From assembly GCF_041296385.1 (NCBI RefSeq), contig NC_091034.1, positions 1,996,807 to 2,060,806 of the forward strand: a stretch of 64,000 bases of DNA, given 5' to 3'. The stretch comes from Aphelocoma coerulescens (Eukaryota > Chordata > Aves > Passeriformes > Corvidae). Shown here piece by piece: positions 1 to 11,984 of the stretch (positions are counted from its first letter, which is position 1; each line of letters starts with the position of its first letter). Below the pieces are notes generated by a model. That model saw only the letters and a list, made by a program, of their open reading frames with translations, was not told the origin of the DNA and made no database searches. Both the position numbers and the translations under genes were made by a program.

Positions 1-828
1 AATCAACAACCTGGACAGAGCTATGGAATGTACCCTCAGCAGGTTTGGTGATGATATGGAACTGGGGAAGTGGCTGATCCACCTGAAGTTTGGGGGACTG
101 GGTGACATGCCTGGGGGAGTGGCTCATCCACCTTGAAGGCTGTGCTGCCATTCAGCAGGACTTTGAGAGGCTGGAGAATTGGGCAGAGAGAAACCTAATG
201 AAGCTCAACAAGGGCAGGTGCAGGTCCTGCCCCTGGGGAGGAACCACCCCAAGTGCCAGCACAGGCTGGGGGTGACCTGCTGGAGCAGCTCTACGGAAAA
301 GCACCTGGGGGTCCCATGGCCAACGAGCTGTCCTGGAGCCAGCAGAGCCTCCTGGGGGCCAAGAGGCCAATGGGATCCTGCAGTGCACTGGGAGGAGCAT
401 TGGCAGCAGGTCAGGGAGCGACCCTGCCCCTCTGCCCAGCCCTGGGAGACACGCCTGGAGTGCTGTGTCCAGCCTGGGCTCCTCAGCACAGCAGGGCCAG
501 GGAGCTCCTGGAGCCGGGGCAGCGGAGGCGAGGAAGGGCCTGGAGCAGCTCCGTGCCCAGGGAAGGCTGAGGGAGCCGGGGCTGCTCAGCCTCGAGAGGA
601 GCCCCAGCTGAGAGGGGCCCTCTGCCCTGGGTGTCCCTGTGTGCAGGGAGGGCTCCGAGCAGGGCCAGGCTCTGCTCCGGGGCCCAGCAGCAGCACCAGA
701 GCAACGGGCAGGAACTGATGCACAGGAAGTTCTATCTGAACATGAGGAAGAACTTCTTGCTGTGCGGGTGACACAGTGCCCAGAGAGGGTGTGGAGTGCC
801 CATCCCTGGAGGTATTTAAAAGCAAACA
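1..828 (+). repeat. CR1 LINE fragment, 3' part, sense orientation
   Basis: The sequence follows the 3' portion of an avian CR1 element in the forward direction. It begins in the end of the reverse-transcriptase ORF (loading-style text around 140-300) and runs through the block ending with the 'ggaggtatttaaaag' tail near 810-826. It is followed by a short A/C-rich stretch. No intact ORF2 is present and several indels break the frame, so this is an old 5'-truncated copy cut by the window edge. Confidence 0.8.
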
Positions 829-957
829 AACAAAACACCAAAACACAAAAGGACGGAATCCTGTTTCGTGTGCTCTGGGATGACCCTTCTGGACCACACC
901 AGGGCTCTTCTAGCCTGGCTCCCTGTGTGATTCTGGGACTCTGAGGCGGCGGCGCTT

Positions 958-1366
958 CCGGGCAGCGAGCGGTGGTTCCGGGGCAGAGCGGCGGCTCCGG
1001 GAAGAGACCGGCAGCGGCTCCGGGGATTGAGCGGCGGCTCCGGGAAGAGACCGGCGGTGGTTCCGGGGCAGAGCGGCGGCTCCGGGGGTTGAGGGGCGGC
1101 TCCGGGGCAGAGCGGCGGCTCCGGGAAGAGACCGGCAGCGGCTCCGGGGATTGAGCGGCGGCTCCGGGAAGAGACCGGCAGCGGCTCCGGGGCAGAGCGG
1201 TGGCTCCGGGAAGAAACCGGCGGCGGCTCCGGGGATTGAGCGGCGGCTCCGGGAAGAGACCGGCAGTGGTTCCGGGGCAGAGCGGCGGCTCCGGGAAGAG
1301 ACCGGCGGCGGCTCCGGGGCAGAGCGGCGGCTCCGGGGCTGAGCGGCGGCTCCGGCAGCGCCCAGG
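958..1366 (+). repeat. GC-rich minisatellite in the CASP9 promoter/5' UTR
   Basis: About 400 bp is built of two alternating subunits of roughly 20 bp, one containing 'ggctccgggaagagacc' and one containing 'ggctccggggattgag' or 'ggctccggggcagagc'. Together they give a higher-order period of roughly 40-45 bp. The array ends about 12 bp before the CASP9 initiation codon. It is open in several frames on both strands, which creates long but meaningless proline- or glycine-rich ORFs. Confidence 0.9.
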
Positions 1367-1377
1367 GCTCCGGGGCC

Positions 1378-4300
1378 ATGGAGGAGCAGCAGCGCCGGGC
1401 GCTGCGGCGCGGGCGGGCCCGGCTGGTGGCAGCGCTAAGGGTGGAGCCGCTCTGGGACCCGCTGGAGCAGCGCGGGCTCTTCACCCGGCCCATGCTGGAG
1501 GAGCTGCAGGTGGGTCAGGGAGCGGGACACTCCGACACAGCGGGACACAGCGAGCACCGGGGGTGGGCCGGGGAGGGTCCGTGTTCCCTGAGAGCCGGGG
1601 ACGGGCGTGGCGGGGTAGCTCCCGCATCCTCTGAGCCGAGGTGACAGGCCTAAGGGAGCGTCCCATGTCCCCTGAGCCCTGGTGACAGGCCCCCATGTCC
1701 TCTTGGGCCCAAAGAGGGAACCCATATCCCCTGAGCCCCGGTGACGGGTCTGGGGGTGGCCTCCCAAGTCCTCTCACTCTGGTGACAGACGTAGAAGGGA
1801 TTGTCCTGTGTCCTCTGAAGTCCAAGGGAGACCCCAGGTCCCCTCACGCTGGTGACAAGCTCATAGGGGAACTCCATGTCCCGGTGACAGGCCCAAAGGG
1901 ATGGCCCTGTGTCCCCTCACTCTGATGGCAAAGCCTGGGGTTGGTCCTTGTGCAGATAAGATGTTTGAGAACCCCCCACACTTGTCCGTTCTTGTTCCCA
2001 GCCCCAGGCAGTGCCAGGTGTAGGGCTTTCTGTTCGTGTCCCTATCCCAATCTCATGACACCCTTAAGGTGTCCCCCCCTGGTTACAGGTGCCAGGCCTG
2101 GGGGTGTTTTACCCCATCTTACACACTGGTGACAGCTCAGGGGTGCCTGTTTGTCCCTAGGGGCCAGGCTGGGGGTGCTCCCTCTCCCCCTTTCCCTCTT
2201 AGACCCCGCAGTGGGCTGGGTGTCCCAGTGGTGACTGTTGTTGTTGGAGGGAGGTCAGGGCTGGGGGTCTGGTGGCTGCTGAGGGTTTCTGTGACTCTTT
2301 CCACTTGGTTTTGCTGTTGTTTGCCCCGTGTCCATGTCCTGGGTGCAGATCCCGCATTCCCCTGTTCAGATTGGTCAGAAGGGCTGCGCAGGCACTGCAT
2401 GAGCCCTTGTTTTTCTGGGTTTTTCTCCTCTGCAGAGTGCTGGCAGCCGAGGAGAGCAAGCCCGGCAGCTGATCATCGACCTGGAGACTCGAGGGAAGCA
2501 GGCTTTCCCTGCTTTCCTCTCCATCCTGAGGGACACTGGGCAGGGTGACCTCGCTGAGATGCTGATCCAGGAGTGCGAATCCCGGCCAGTGCTGCCGCAG
2601 CTGCCGGACCTGCGGCCCGTGGAGCTGGAGCTGCAGGAAGAAAAACAGCGTAAAAGTCAGTGTTGAGTGTGTGAGGTGTTTTTGGCAAACAGCACCATGG
2701 GGGGTGGCAGCTGTGGGCAAGAATCTGGGAAGTCATGATTTTTATTATCCTGGTAGAAGTGACTGATGGGAGAATCATGGAATCCCAGAATGGTTTGGAT
2801 TGGAAGGGGCCTTAAAGTTCATCTAATTCCATCCCCTGCCATGGGTAGGGACACCTTCCACTATCCCAGGTTACTCCAAGCCCCGTCCAGCCTGGCTTTA
2901 AACACTGCCAGGGATGGGGCCTCCTCAGCTTCGTGGGGCAATCTGTATGTCCTGCTCTCCAGCAGGCTCAGGCTTTTGAGCTCAGACTCATCCTCTGTGT
3001 TTTTGTCCCATGTCATTACAGATGTGACCCCTCACGAACATTTGTCTGTCCCAGTCCAAGCTGAGAGTGAAAGACCTCTAATACCTTCTGTGCCAGCCCG
3101 GGGTAAGCCACATTCCAGGCTCTTCTAGAGACACAGCATGCCAAAAAGCTCATTTCCAGTTGACACTGAACTGTGCTGTAAATCAAATCTCTCCTGATGG
3201 GAGAGGGTGTTTTAAAGTCCTTGCAAGGAGTTCAAGAGACAAACTGAGACTTTCCTGGAGTTTCAATGCTGCCGGATAGTTATTTATTAACTCTTATCAG
3301 AGAAACAGAGCCACTAGCGTGACCCAGGCATAACGCAGAGCAGAGAATGCTGGAGAAAAGTCCCATTATCAAGATTTACACAGCCTTTTAAAGATAAGTT
3401 AACCAGTGGTTACTAGAAATGTGTATTATTTTCACTTTCCTACCAATTATTCAGTAACACAGCCAGGAACTGTGGAATTTTTTGTCCAATCATCCCAAAC
3501 TACTTTTACTGCAGAATATGGAGTAGTAGAAGAAGAAGAAGATTTGGAGAGCAACAACAGTCCTCCATTTTGATGTTTTTTGCTCTTACCTATTTACTAC
3601 AAAGAGAAGCCCAAAACCTCTAAATTTTCACCCTGTGACAATCTTACATAGTAGCCTATCACTTAATTCACACCACTGTATTTTCTAGTCTATCACCTAA
3701 TTCACAACATTGTATTTTCTAGTTCCTGTCTGATCGTAGGCAGTTTTTTCCAAGGCTGGAGGTTAAAACAGTGTTGTTCAGGGGGTTAAAAACCCTTAAA
3801 AACAGGCAGAGAAATATTCACGGCACTCTGGGTTCCTACACCAGTGTGGTGGGAAGGGGAAATTAATATGTGTTGGGAAAGACGTGAGCTCTAGGAGTGC
3901 GGTCTCATTGTGGAGTGTGGTGAGCTAAATCCTGTGTCTGTTGTGTGTTGTAGGTTCAGCTGTTGACAAGAGGAGCCGTGACCTGGTTAGTATTTGAGTA
4001 GGCTGAAAGTGTTCCCTACCAGGCAAAAGCTCTGTGCCTCACGGGTGACTCAAGAAAATATCTCTGGAAGAGCTGGTTCTCATTTCATGTTAGCTGAGCA
4101 ATTGCTCCGAGGCTGTAACAGGGCTGAGGTCAGTCATTAGCCAGATCCTCCTTAAGACTACCGCAGCAATACCACAAATTCTTGGCTTCTTGTGAGATTT
4201 AATGATGATGCCTAAAAAAAATTCCCAGAAATTTCAGCTTGCTGTGGGAGATGCTACAGATAAAGCAGCAGCCAGTTTCTCACAAAGGTTTTCTCCAGTT

Positions 4301-7300
4301 TAGTGGGTTGTTTTTTGTTCCCGGCTCCTGATGAGAACATGTGTGTGGAGGATGGATGCTCCTACCCATCCCTAAGTGTAGAGAAATGAAAAAGCTGTGA
4401 AATGAGCCACTTTAAGGACTCCCATTCCTCACTGGCATTGTATCCTGCTGGATTAGCCAGCAAGCACTTGGAATAAGAGGGAGTTTAATTGTGACATGTC
4501 CATGCCAGGTTTATGAGATGAAAATGGATCCCTGTGGACACTGCCTGATCCTCAATAACGTCAATTTCTCCAGAGACTCGGGTCTCTCGACCCGAGAAGG
4601 CTCCGACATCGACTGTGAGAAGCTGGAGAGGCGCTTCAAGGCCTTGCGCTTCACCGTCCTGACGCGGCGGGATCTGAAAGCTCAGGTGAGGCTGGTTATG
4701 TCCTGCTGACATGAGGGATGAGAGGTGAGCCCCTGGAAATGATGGGAATGCTTTAGGGGATGTGTCTCGTGTTGGCAACATGCCGAAACCGCCCCCCAGA
4801 GAAACGATGAACCACTTGCATCCTCTTATTTTATTGTGCTGCAATTGCAGAAGGAGAGAGGACCTTGCACATTTTCACCCCTCTGCCTGAATGTTGAATC
4901 CGGGTTGTGATTTGTAGGGAATTGGTGGGGCTGTGTTTTTGGGATAGCTTGGACAGCTGTGTGACGTCTGTTTGTGCCATCCTTGGCTGTTACTGGAAGC
5001 GTTGGGGGAACTTGATCATCTGAAAGTAAAACGTGGTTCTCTGCTCACCCACGAGCTCCCAGTCAGAAGCAGCGGATTTCAGCAGATAAATCATGTGGAA
5101 ATGTGTTTTGGTTCGTGGTGCTGTAAGGAGTGCAGAGAGGTGAGAAATCTGTGTGATTAAAGCAGCCAGTGTTACATAAGGGCAGAGACACAGAAATACT
5201 GACCCTCTGCCATGGCTTTTGCCAGCTGTACTTGGGGCTCATGTTATCCTGTGGCAGAGATTGACCAGATCCTTCCACATGGCAGCACAATTAGAGCAGG
5301 GCCTGGCAGTAACCTGTGGCTGAGATATGGTTCAAAAAACTCTCATTGCAATGTTTTCCACACAGGAAATGGTTTTGGAGCTGCAGAAGCTGTCACGGCA
5401 GGACCACAGTGCTTTGGACTGCTGCATCGTGGTCATCCTTTCCCATGGCTGTCAGGTGGGTTTGTCCCATCTCTCCCTTTGCTCCTTAGGTGTGGGAAGG
5501 GCTTAATTCCCTGTCCTGTGGTCTCACACAGGGTGAGAGGGAAGTGGTCTGTCAAACCCTTGTTCTGCCATCACAATGCATTTCAAAGAGTTACATCCTT
5601 ATTCTGGGTTAAAGAAAACAGGAGCCTCTCTGGTGTAGTCTGATCCAGTGGTGCCAGTGGACAAGTGTTTCCCATTTTCAAAGTTGGGGCTAATACTTTG
5701 AAGTAAAGGGAGGTCCCACTCAGCCTCATGCTGTGGTCATTCAGTCCTTCCTGTTCTCCAGCTCTGACAGTGAGACGCTATTAGCAGTAAAGCTTGTTTA
5801 TTCCAAATCAGTTCTTGAAGGGTGAGGAGAGGCATTCTTAGGAAAATGGTGTATGGTATGTGCCCATTGTCCCAGAGGATGAAGAACTGCTTTGCAGGAG
5901 GAAGTGGGATATGAGTTGGATATAGAAGTTGGATTGCTGGGTTTTAGTGCATTTCAAATAACTCCTGGGTGTCCCCTTGCCCTGACTTGGCCACAGGGAT
6001 TCCCACAAATGCCAGGATTTGTTCTGGTACCTTTCGGCCATGAAGCACCTGATGGGAAAGGGGCTCCCTCGGAACTGGCCTCGCCTTCCGTGTCACTAGG
6101 TCCTGCATTTTCCTCTTGCAGACGAGCCATATTCAGTTTCCCGGAGGCATTTACGGAACGGATGGAAAACCCATTCCCATAGAAAAGATTGTGAACTATT
6201 TCAATGGGTCCAATTGCCCGAGTTTGAGAGGAAAACCCAAACTGTTCTTCATCCAGGCCTGTGGTGGAGGTGAATCTTTGTGTTGGCTCCGGTAGCGTTG
6301 GGCTGCGGAGATGTGGTCAGGCTGTGGCTTTGGCTCCCTTTCTGTTTGTCACCTGCCCCTCTCTCCAGCTGCCTTCTCACTCCAGCTGCCTCTTCTCTTC
6401 CCACATGCTGAGAGGCTGCTCCAGCTCCTCACACGGAATGAGGAATTTCGTATAAACCACCAATGACTTTGACTCAAGCAGTGCAGCCGAACGGCCAAAG
6501 AGCCTTAGTTTGTTCTAGGGCCTTTGTCCTTTTCTTTCCCCATCTTTTCTTAACATTGGATGTACAGCCGTGAATCGCTTAGGTGGGGTGAACGTCAGGA
6601 GCTGTCTTGTTGCTGCTTTTTTCAGAACAAAGAGATCAAGGCTTTGTAGTGGATTGTGATTCACCTGAAGAGGAAGCTCCTGGGGGTTCTTTGGAATCGG
6701 ATGCGACCCCGTTTCGGGTGCCATCAGATAACGTGGATGAGCCCGATGCCATCGCCTGTTTGCCCACACCCAGTGACATCTTGGTTTCCTACTCAACTTT
6801 TCCAGGTGAAGCAGCCTGTGCAAATCCTTTGCTGGGCATGGGGGAGTTAGCAAAACAGTTGGAGCTTCGTGGCCAAAATCTGGCTCTGTTGGAGCAGCAG
6901 GAACTCGTTGGGATGAGAACAGCAGATGGGTTTTGGCATAACATTCTCCTTCTTTCTCTGAAGGTTTTGTCTCCTGGAGGGAGAAGTCGAGTGGCTCGTG
7001 GTATGTGGAAATGCTGGACAGTGTGCTGGAGCAATATGCCCATTCAGAAGACCTGCTGGGCATGTTAGTGAGGGTAAATGTTCTTTTTTTTCCTGCTTTT
7101 TGTGGATGAAGGAAATAGTCAGGGGTGTGATCAGTTGGGGCATGGAGGCCTACACTCAAAAAGGGAGTGAGGATATTGAGCATTATGTTTAGGGATGGGC
7201 TAATTGGAGATCCTGCAGAGAGGTTTAATTACAGAGAAAGTGTCTGGCCTCAATCTGCCAAAAATCACTGGAGGTTCCTCCAGTGAGGAGTAGTCCTGAC

Positions 7301-7791
7301 AATACAGGCTTTAATCCCTCTGAGGAAATTGCTAAAAAATGTCATGGCTTGTCCTGTCCAAGCTGATGGGGTTTGGGTGCTGCTGTAAGCTTGTCCTGGG
7401 AGTGGAGGAGAGCAATGCACAGGGCAATGGAACGAGTCTGGCTGATCAATGTCTTCCTTTGTGTGCCTTGTTGACTCGATATCGCCAAAGCTGGGTACAA
7501 GTGTAGGTGCCCCAGACACTTACTCTGTTCTCCATGGATAGGAGAAAAGTCCAATGTGAAGGGAGAGAGGACTTACAGAATCACCTTGTTGTTGTTTTCC
7601 GGTCATTGTGGTGCTTCTCTGGCCGCCTTGGCATGGCAGCTGTTGATTTCGAGGGGTGGGGAGAGCACCCTGTTCCTCAGCCTCTCTCCTGTTCCCAGGT
7701 GGCAGGTGCTGTCTCTGCCAAGGGGAGGTACAAGCAGATGCCGGGATGTTTCAATTTCCTCCGTAAAAAATTCTTCTTCGCGTGCGACTGA
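1378..7791 (+). CDS. CASP9: Caspase-9, apoptosis initiator cysteine protease
   Basis: Ten coding exons with consensus splice sites join in phase: 1378-1509, 2436-2655, 3022-3102, 3954-3985, 4509-4685, 5366-5455, 6122-6269, 6626-6805, 6964-7073 and 7699-7791. They give about 420 aa (human 416). Exons 1-2 encode the CARD used for Apaf-1 apoptosome recruitment. Exons 5-8 encode the large catalytic subunit, with His241 in the SHG motif and Cys291 in QACGG. Exons 8-10 carry the linker and the small subunit, ending near NFLRKK. The family role is cytosolic: the zymogen dimerises on the apoptosome and cleaves caspases 3 and 7. The linker keeps an Asp319 cleavage site followed by ATPF (an IAP-binding tetrapeptide) and a second acidic site ending at Asp334. 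The start ATG was chosen because the following residues match the CARD N-terminus; it sits in GC-rich DNA. Introns hold a minisatellite (intron 1), CR1 (intron 2) and an LTR (intron 3). No frameshift or missing catalytic residue is seen. Confidence 0.96.
1628..2145. repeat. Degenerate minisatellite in CASP9 intron 1
   Basis: Copies of a core reading 'ggtgacaggcc' followed by a 'tgtcccctgagccc'-like stretch recur with irregular spacing of about 30-70 bp, densely from 1640 to 1930 and again near 2080-2140. Copies differ by substitutions and small indels, so it is an old array. Confidence 0.7.
2768..2990 (-). repeat. CR1 3'-end fragment, antisense, CASP9 intron 2
   Basis: The run 'agaatggtttggattggaaggggccttaaag' marks the reverse complement of the avian CR1 tail. 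It is followed by the usual 'gccatgggtagggacaccttccac' block. The fragment ends shortly before the acceptor of CASP9 exon 3. The quoted motifs continue one another, and only short parts are given here. Confidence 0.85.
3222..3845 (-). mobile_element. Probable solo LTR of an endogenous retrovirus, CASP9 intron 3
   Basis: AT-rich DNA unlike the surrounding intron shows LTR-like organisation on the minus strand. It has a TATA-like 'tttaaaagg' near 3385-3393, an AATAAA near 3280-3290 and a TG/CA-type end near 3222. An internal 34-bp tandem duplication lies at 3652-3685 and 3686-3719. I cannot identify a target-site duplication, so both boundaries are approximate and the family is unknown. Confidence 0.5.
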
Positions 7792-8215
7792 CACGTGGGC
7801 TCCGAGCCCCCTGCCAAGCGCTGGAGATATTCCTGTGGCGAATGAAATCTGTGCCCACCGCCACCCGGTGTCAGTGCTCCCCGTGGATTTTGTCTGTGTG
7901 TCCAGATGTTTGTCTGGAGAAACGTGATCTGCGAGCGCTGTCTTTGCCGTGGAGTAGAGATGAGATGGAGGTTGTGCTGTGCTGATGGGAAATGCTGTGG
8001 ATGGAGCGGGAAGTCCCTTTCCTGGAGAGCAGAGCCAGAGGAGAGCACTTCTGCCTTATCCTGACACGGCCACGCTCGGCCTCAGAGTGTTTTTCTTTGC
8101 TGATCATGATATTTGTGTCCTGTGCTGCCCGGGTAACTGATTGATGGTATCTGATGTTCAAGTGAAATGGGATGAGTTTTGTAGTCAGTGTTTCTAATAA
8201 ATGCAATTAAAAAGC
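7792..8215 (+). other. CASP9: CASP9 3' UTR with polyadenylation signal
   Basis: Non-coding sequence follows the CASP9 stop codon (7789-7791). A canonical AATAAA lies at 8196-8201, placing the likely cleavage site around 8215-8225. No other gene is visible on either strand here. Confidence 0.7.
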
Positions 8216-8639
8216 AAATCTTTAGTTGTATTCCCTTGTCTGTTGCATCTCCTCATTGCCATTTCAGTGCCTCCTGAAGGCTCCTCTGAAGTGGGAAGAG
8301 TAGGAACCTTCACTCATGTCTGCTATTACTGGGTCATTTCTAATGTGGCTGTGCCCGCCTATGGAGTTCCAGCAGGAAACTGATGAGGATTCATTGGAAT
8401 ATCAGAGCTGAGGTAAAGTACTTGAGGAGCTGCTGCAGTGATGGTCGTGGGTCAGAAATCCTGCATCTCTGTTGGATTTTGAGAAGGGAAAGCATCCTTG
8501 GAGCCACCCTTGGGAGGTGCAGAGGCCTTAGGGTAGGGCTGTGCTGAGGGGTGCTTGGGGATTCCCAGGGGACCTGGGAATATCCAGTTTGCTTCTGCAG
8601 TCACTGAGTATTTCCATGCTCCTTTGGGAGCATTTCAGG

Positions 8640-9180
8640 TGGTTTGAGGGTCCTTCAGGAGGGAGCCAGGGCTGCCCGGAGCACCACAAGGAGGCCCCAG
8701 CTGGAGCTGGGGTGTGGCTGTGATGGCCTTGCCTGTGCTCAGGGGTTTGTGAGAGCTCATGGTTGTCTCCTTCCTCATTCCCCTTCCCCATTCCCTGGGG
8801 GGTGGAGTTCTGGGTTGCCCTGTCCTGTCTTGGCCAGTTTTGTACTTGGCATGGCAGGTGCACTTGGATGTGCAGGTGATCCTAGGGCTGACCCCACCTC
8901 CCCTGGATGTGTTCTTCTTTGGGAAAGGTGACCCTGCACTTCTCCCCTTGCTTATTTCCCCAGTTCTCTCACTAAGGGAGCAATGGGACCAGGGTGTTCC
9001 ATGGGCACCCTGGCTGGGGTGGGGGTGACTGTGCAGAGATGGCTCAGCCTTGTCCCTTTCCTTTCCATGATGAGACTGCATTGGCTGCTCCTTCCCTGGG
9101 CCATCCCTGACAGAGGTGAGAGCAGAGTGGGAGCACTCTGGCAGCACAGGTGGTGGAGGGAATGTGGTGGGGCTGCAGGA
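8640..9180. repeat. Duplicated block A, copy 1
   Basis: This stretch aligns by eye with 11985-12500. It shares long runs such as 'ttatttccccagttctctc' (about 8950-8970 and 12250-12270) and 'tgcagagatggctcag' (about 9032 and 12347). Identity is roughly 80 percent with indels. It lies 3' of protease gene copy 1, as its partner lies 3' of copy 2, so both belong to a larger tandem duplication unit. No coding potential is recognised. Confidence 0.7.
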
Positions 9181-9677
9181 TGACTCCCCAGGACCAACCC
9201 AGTTCCCTCAAGACCCCCACTGTAAATCTGCTGTCATCAAGTAGCCCAGTACCAGCAAGATCCCCTGATCCATCCCAGGGCCAGCCAAGACACCTAAAAC
9301 CTCCTGGGGTCAGCCAGGGGCCCTATAGCTCCTCCCTCCAAGTTCCCTAGAGCCCCCCAGGACCACCAGGCTGGATTCCAGCCACTCTCCCATCAAACCA
9401 CCAACCAAGCCTGGAACCCTTTGGTTTGGTGATGGCCATGGCTCTTCTCCCAGCTGGGACCACCTTGTGGGATCTCTGCCCACCTTGGACTCCCCAGGAC
9501 CCTGCCCAGCCTCACTGCACGATGTGGGGGCTCTCCCCAGCACACAGGCAGAAGCCCAGGACCACAAGAACACAGCCCCCTGTTTCTGATCCACGGCATC
9601 CCCCTGAAAGAACACATGAGACCAGCTCAGGACTATTGCCTTTATCACACTCAATACTTCAGCTCCATGCTGTGTCC

Positions 9678-11196
9678 TCAGTTCGCACTTATTTTCTGCC
9701 AAAGACAAGACACGAGAGGCTCATGGTGAGACCCCTGGCAGGGCAGAGGCAGCGTGGCCAACCCCCTGCATGGGGGCAGAGGAAGGGGCACCCACCTCGT
9801 TGATCCAGTCGATGTAGGCGGACACCCGGGTGAAGACCGTCGGCTTCCTGATCATGTTGCAGCTCAAGCCGGAGCCAAAGCTGACGATGCCCTCCACCTC
9901 CCAGATGCCATCGTCGCGCTGGCAGTTCAGGGGGCCGCCGGAATCGCCCTGCGTGGAGAGATGCTCTGTACCACTGCTCCTGGGCCAGCACACCCCTCAT
10001 CCCTCCTGGGCCTCCACCACCACGGCTCCATCCCTCTCCTCCCAGGGCCCACGGTTCCGCACCACTTGGACACCCACCGCGCCGCAGTGGTGACACTCAC
10101 GTTGCATCCAGAGACGACGCCGTCACCGCCGGCGCACACCATGGTGGTGCGCACGCTGCTGCCCCACCAGTTCCACTGGGAGCAGGTCTCGTAGTCCACC
10201 ACGGGCAGCAGAGCCTGCTGCAGGACGTCAGCCAGGGGCCCGTTGGCTGCAAGGACAGTCACACCTCACACCCTGCACACACACCCCTTTCCTGGGGACC
10301 CCCTGGCCACCCTCCTGGGGACCCTCTGCTTACTCCTGATGCGTCCCCAGCCGGTGACGTAGCAGGGGTAGTCGTTGGGCAGGATCTTGTCAGCGTCCGG
10401 CAGGCAGGCGGCACGGATGGTGTCACTCTCCTGCACCTCCTCTGCCAGCTTGATCAGGGCAATGTCGTTGCTACAGGGGGACACGGACCATGAGGATGTG
10501 GTCCCCAGCTTTGTTGCCCCCCACCCACTCCCAGACACATCCCATCCCGTACATGATGAGGAGGGAGTTCCATTGCTCATGGACGATCGTCTTCTCCACA
10601 CTCACGGCCACAGAACCGGGCTCGTCATCCACACTCAGGTCCTGCTTGCCCAGCACCACACGGTAGGTCATGGAAGAGCTGCCAGGGAGAGAGAGGGCAT
10701 GTCAGTCCCCACAGATATCTTACCTCCATGGCACAGATCCCCCCAGCACCCCAACACCCACCTGATGCAGTGGGCGGCCGTCAGCACCCACTGGGGGGCA
10801 ATCAGGGTCCCGCCACAAGTGTGGTACCAAGACCCAGAGAGGCTGTACTGCAGCGAGATCTGCGAGGGCAGAGGCACAGGGTCAGAGCAGGACTGTCCCC
10901 CTCCCTGTCCCCCTCCCTGTCCCCATGCCCGTCCCTGTGCCCCCTTACCTGCCATGGCCAGCTGTGGGCTACGGCGTCTTCACCGCCCACCACGCGGGAG
11001 CCCAGCTGTGGCGGCACGGCCGGCTGGCCGCATCCATAGGCTGTGTGGCACCCGGCAAAGGGACATCAGAGGCTGCCTGCGCCCATGCCCAGGGCCACGG
11101 CAGGCCCCACGGTCCTGTCCCCGCTGCCCCGAGCCCTCCCCATGCCCTGCACCCACCGTAGCCCAGCAGCACGACGAGACAGACGGCTCCCAGCAT
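9678..11196 (-). CDS. CTRC: Chymotrypsin C / elastase-2-type pancreatic serine protease, copy 1
   Basis: Eight coding exons on the minus strand (11157-11196, 10949-11040, 10762-10859, 10553-10678, 10334-10470, 10101-10246, 9796-9948, 9678-9695) join in phase to about 269 aa. A signal peptide of about 16 residues precedes Cys17. Arg29-Val30 in SRVVGG is the tryptic activation site. The catalytic triad is His74 (TAAHC), Asp121 (NDIAL) and Ser216 (GDSGGP), so it is a secreted S1 zymogen. The pocket positions corresponding to chymotrypsin 189, 216 and 226 read Ser, Gly and Thr. The 13-residue activation peptide and the N-terminal MLG favour CTRC, while several internal segments are closer to CELA2A; by eye the two are nearly equidistant, so the symbol is provisional. 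The gene lies between CASP9 and EFHD2, where human CTRC and CELA2A/B sit. No lesion is seen. Confidence 0.88.
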
Positions 11197-11235
11197 GGTT
11201 GTGCTGACCAAAGGTGCTGCGGTGGGGCCGCTCAC

Positions 11236-11252
11236 CCCTCTTATGGTGTCCG
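11236..11252 (-). promoter_or_regulatory. TATA-like element of protease copy 1
   Basis: On the minus strand 'ccataagaggg' lies about 45 bp upstream of the initiation codon. This is a suitable position for a TATA-like box with a very short 5' UTR, as is common in pancreatic zymogen genes. Copy 2 has the same element at +5,222. It is called from position and composition only. Confidence 0.4.
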
Positions 11253-11984
11253 CACTGCCAGGGACCTTGGAGTGGCCTCGCCTGCCGCTGACATGTGGGG
11301 ACTGTCCCACGCTGGGGGCACAGAGGCTCCTCAGCCCCATTGCCCCATCTTATCGCACTCACCGTTCCACCTGGGAACGGCCACATCTGCCCGTTGTGTG
11401 CTGGCACCATGCTGGGACACGGCGGGGACACCTGGCCCTGCTCTTGGAATACCTCCTGGGGCACAGCTGGTGGGCAGCCCCCCACCCACGATGCCATCAG
11501 TGAGGTGCTGCCCCCAACCCTGAGCACCAACTGCCCCAGGACCCTCCCTGCCCCAGCCCATCACTCCCCCAGGGACAAGGTGCTTCCTTTCCTGAAATGC
11601 TCATCACTGGGTGAGTCCCTGTCAGTGTTTGCTCACCTTGTGTACCCATCCTTGGCATGTTTGGGTGCATGTTCCTGGCCACTGCCTTGGCTGTGGCATC
11701 ATCTTGGATACCTTGTGTACTTGGGAGAGCCTGGGGGTGTGTATGGCTGTGCCATGTACGACTATGAGGTGCATGTGTGAGGATTTGGGGGTTTTTGCTT
11801 TGCCTTATGTTGTCATTTTAGACTGTTGTGTTTATGGTTTGAAGCTGCAGAAGTTTATTTTAGGGGTTTTTTTGTATCTTTGGCTGGTGGTGGGTGCCCC
11901 AGGGCAGTGGTGGGAGCCAATGCCCGTGTGTGGCTGGAGAAGAGCACCTGGATGTGTGCGGCTACTTCTACCACAGGGTGCCAG

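Larger units (their letters stand above)
9674..11542 (-). repeat. Homogenised duplication block, copy 1 (1,869 bp)
   Basis: This interval matches 14896-16764 at a constant offset of 5,222 bp with no indel. The only substitution I find is at 11324 (A) versus 16546 (G). Just outside both ends the two loci still align but differ at many positions, so the block edges are sharp. The block contains the whole protease gene with all introns and about 345 bp of 5' flank. Confidence 0.9.

Noticed and set aside
958..1366. Regular repeats resembling a CRISPR-like array
   Set aside because: There are no unique spacers and no cas genes, and the setting is a vertebrate nuclear gene promoter. It is a minisatellite.
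816..1493. 225-codon minus-strand ORF with Pro/Glu/Leu repeats opposite the CASP9 promoter
   Set aside because: It is the GC-rich minisatellite read in another frame. Overlapping ORFs exist in several frames on both strands and there is no family similarity.
10375..11523. 382-codon plus-strand ORF across the protease gene, repeated at 15597-16745
   Set aside because: It is the antisense shadow of the protease exons and introns. It is conserved between copies only because the DNA block is.
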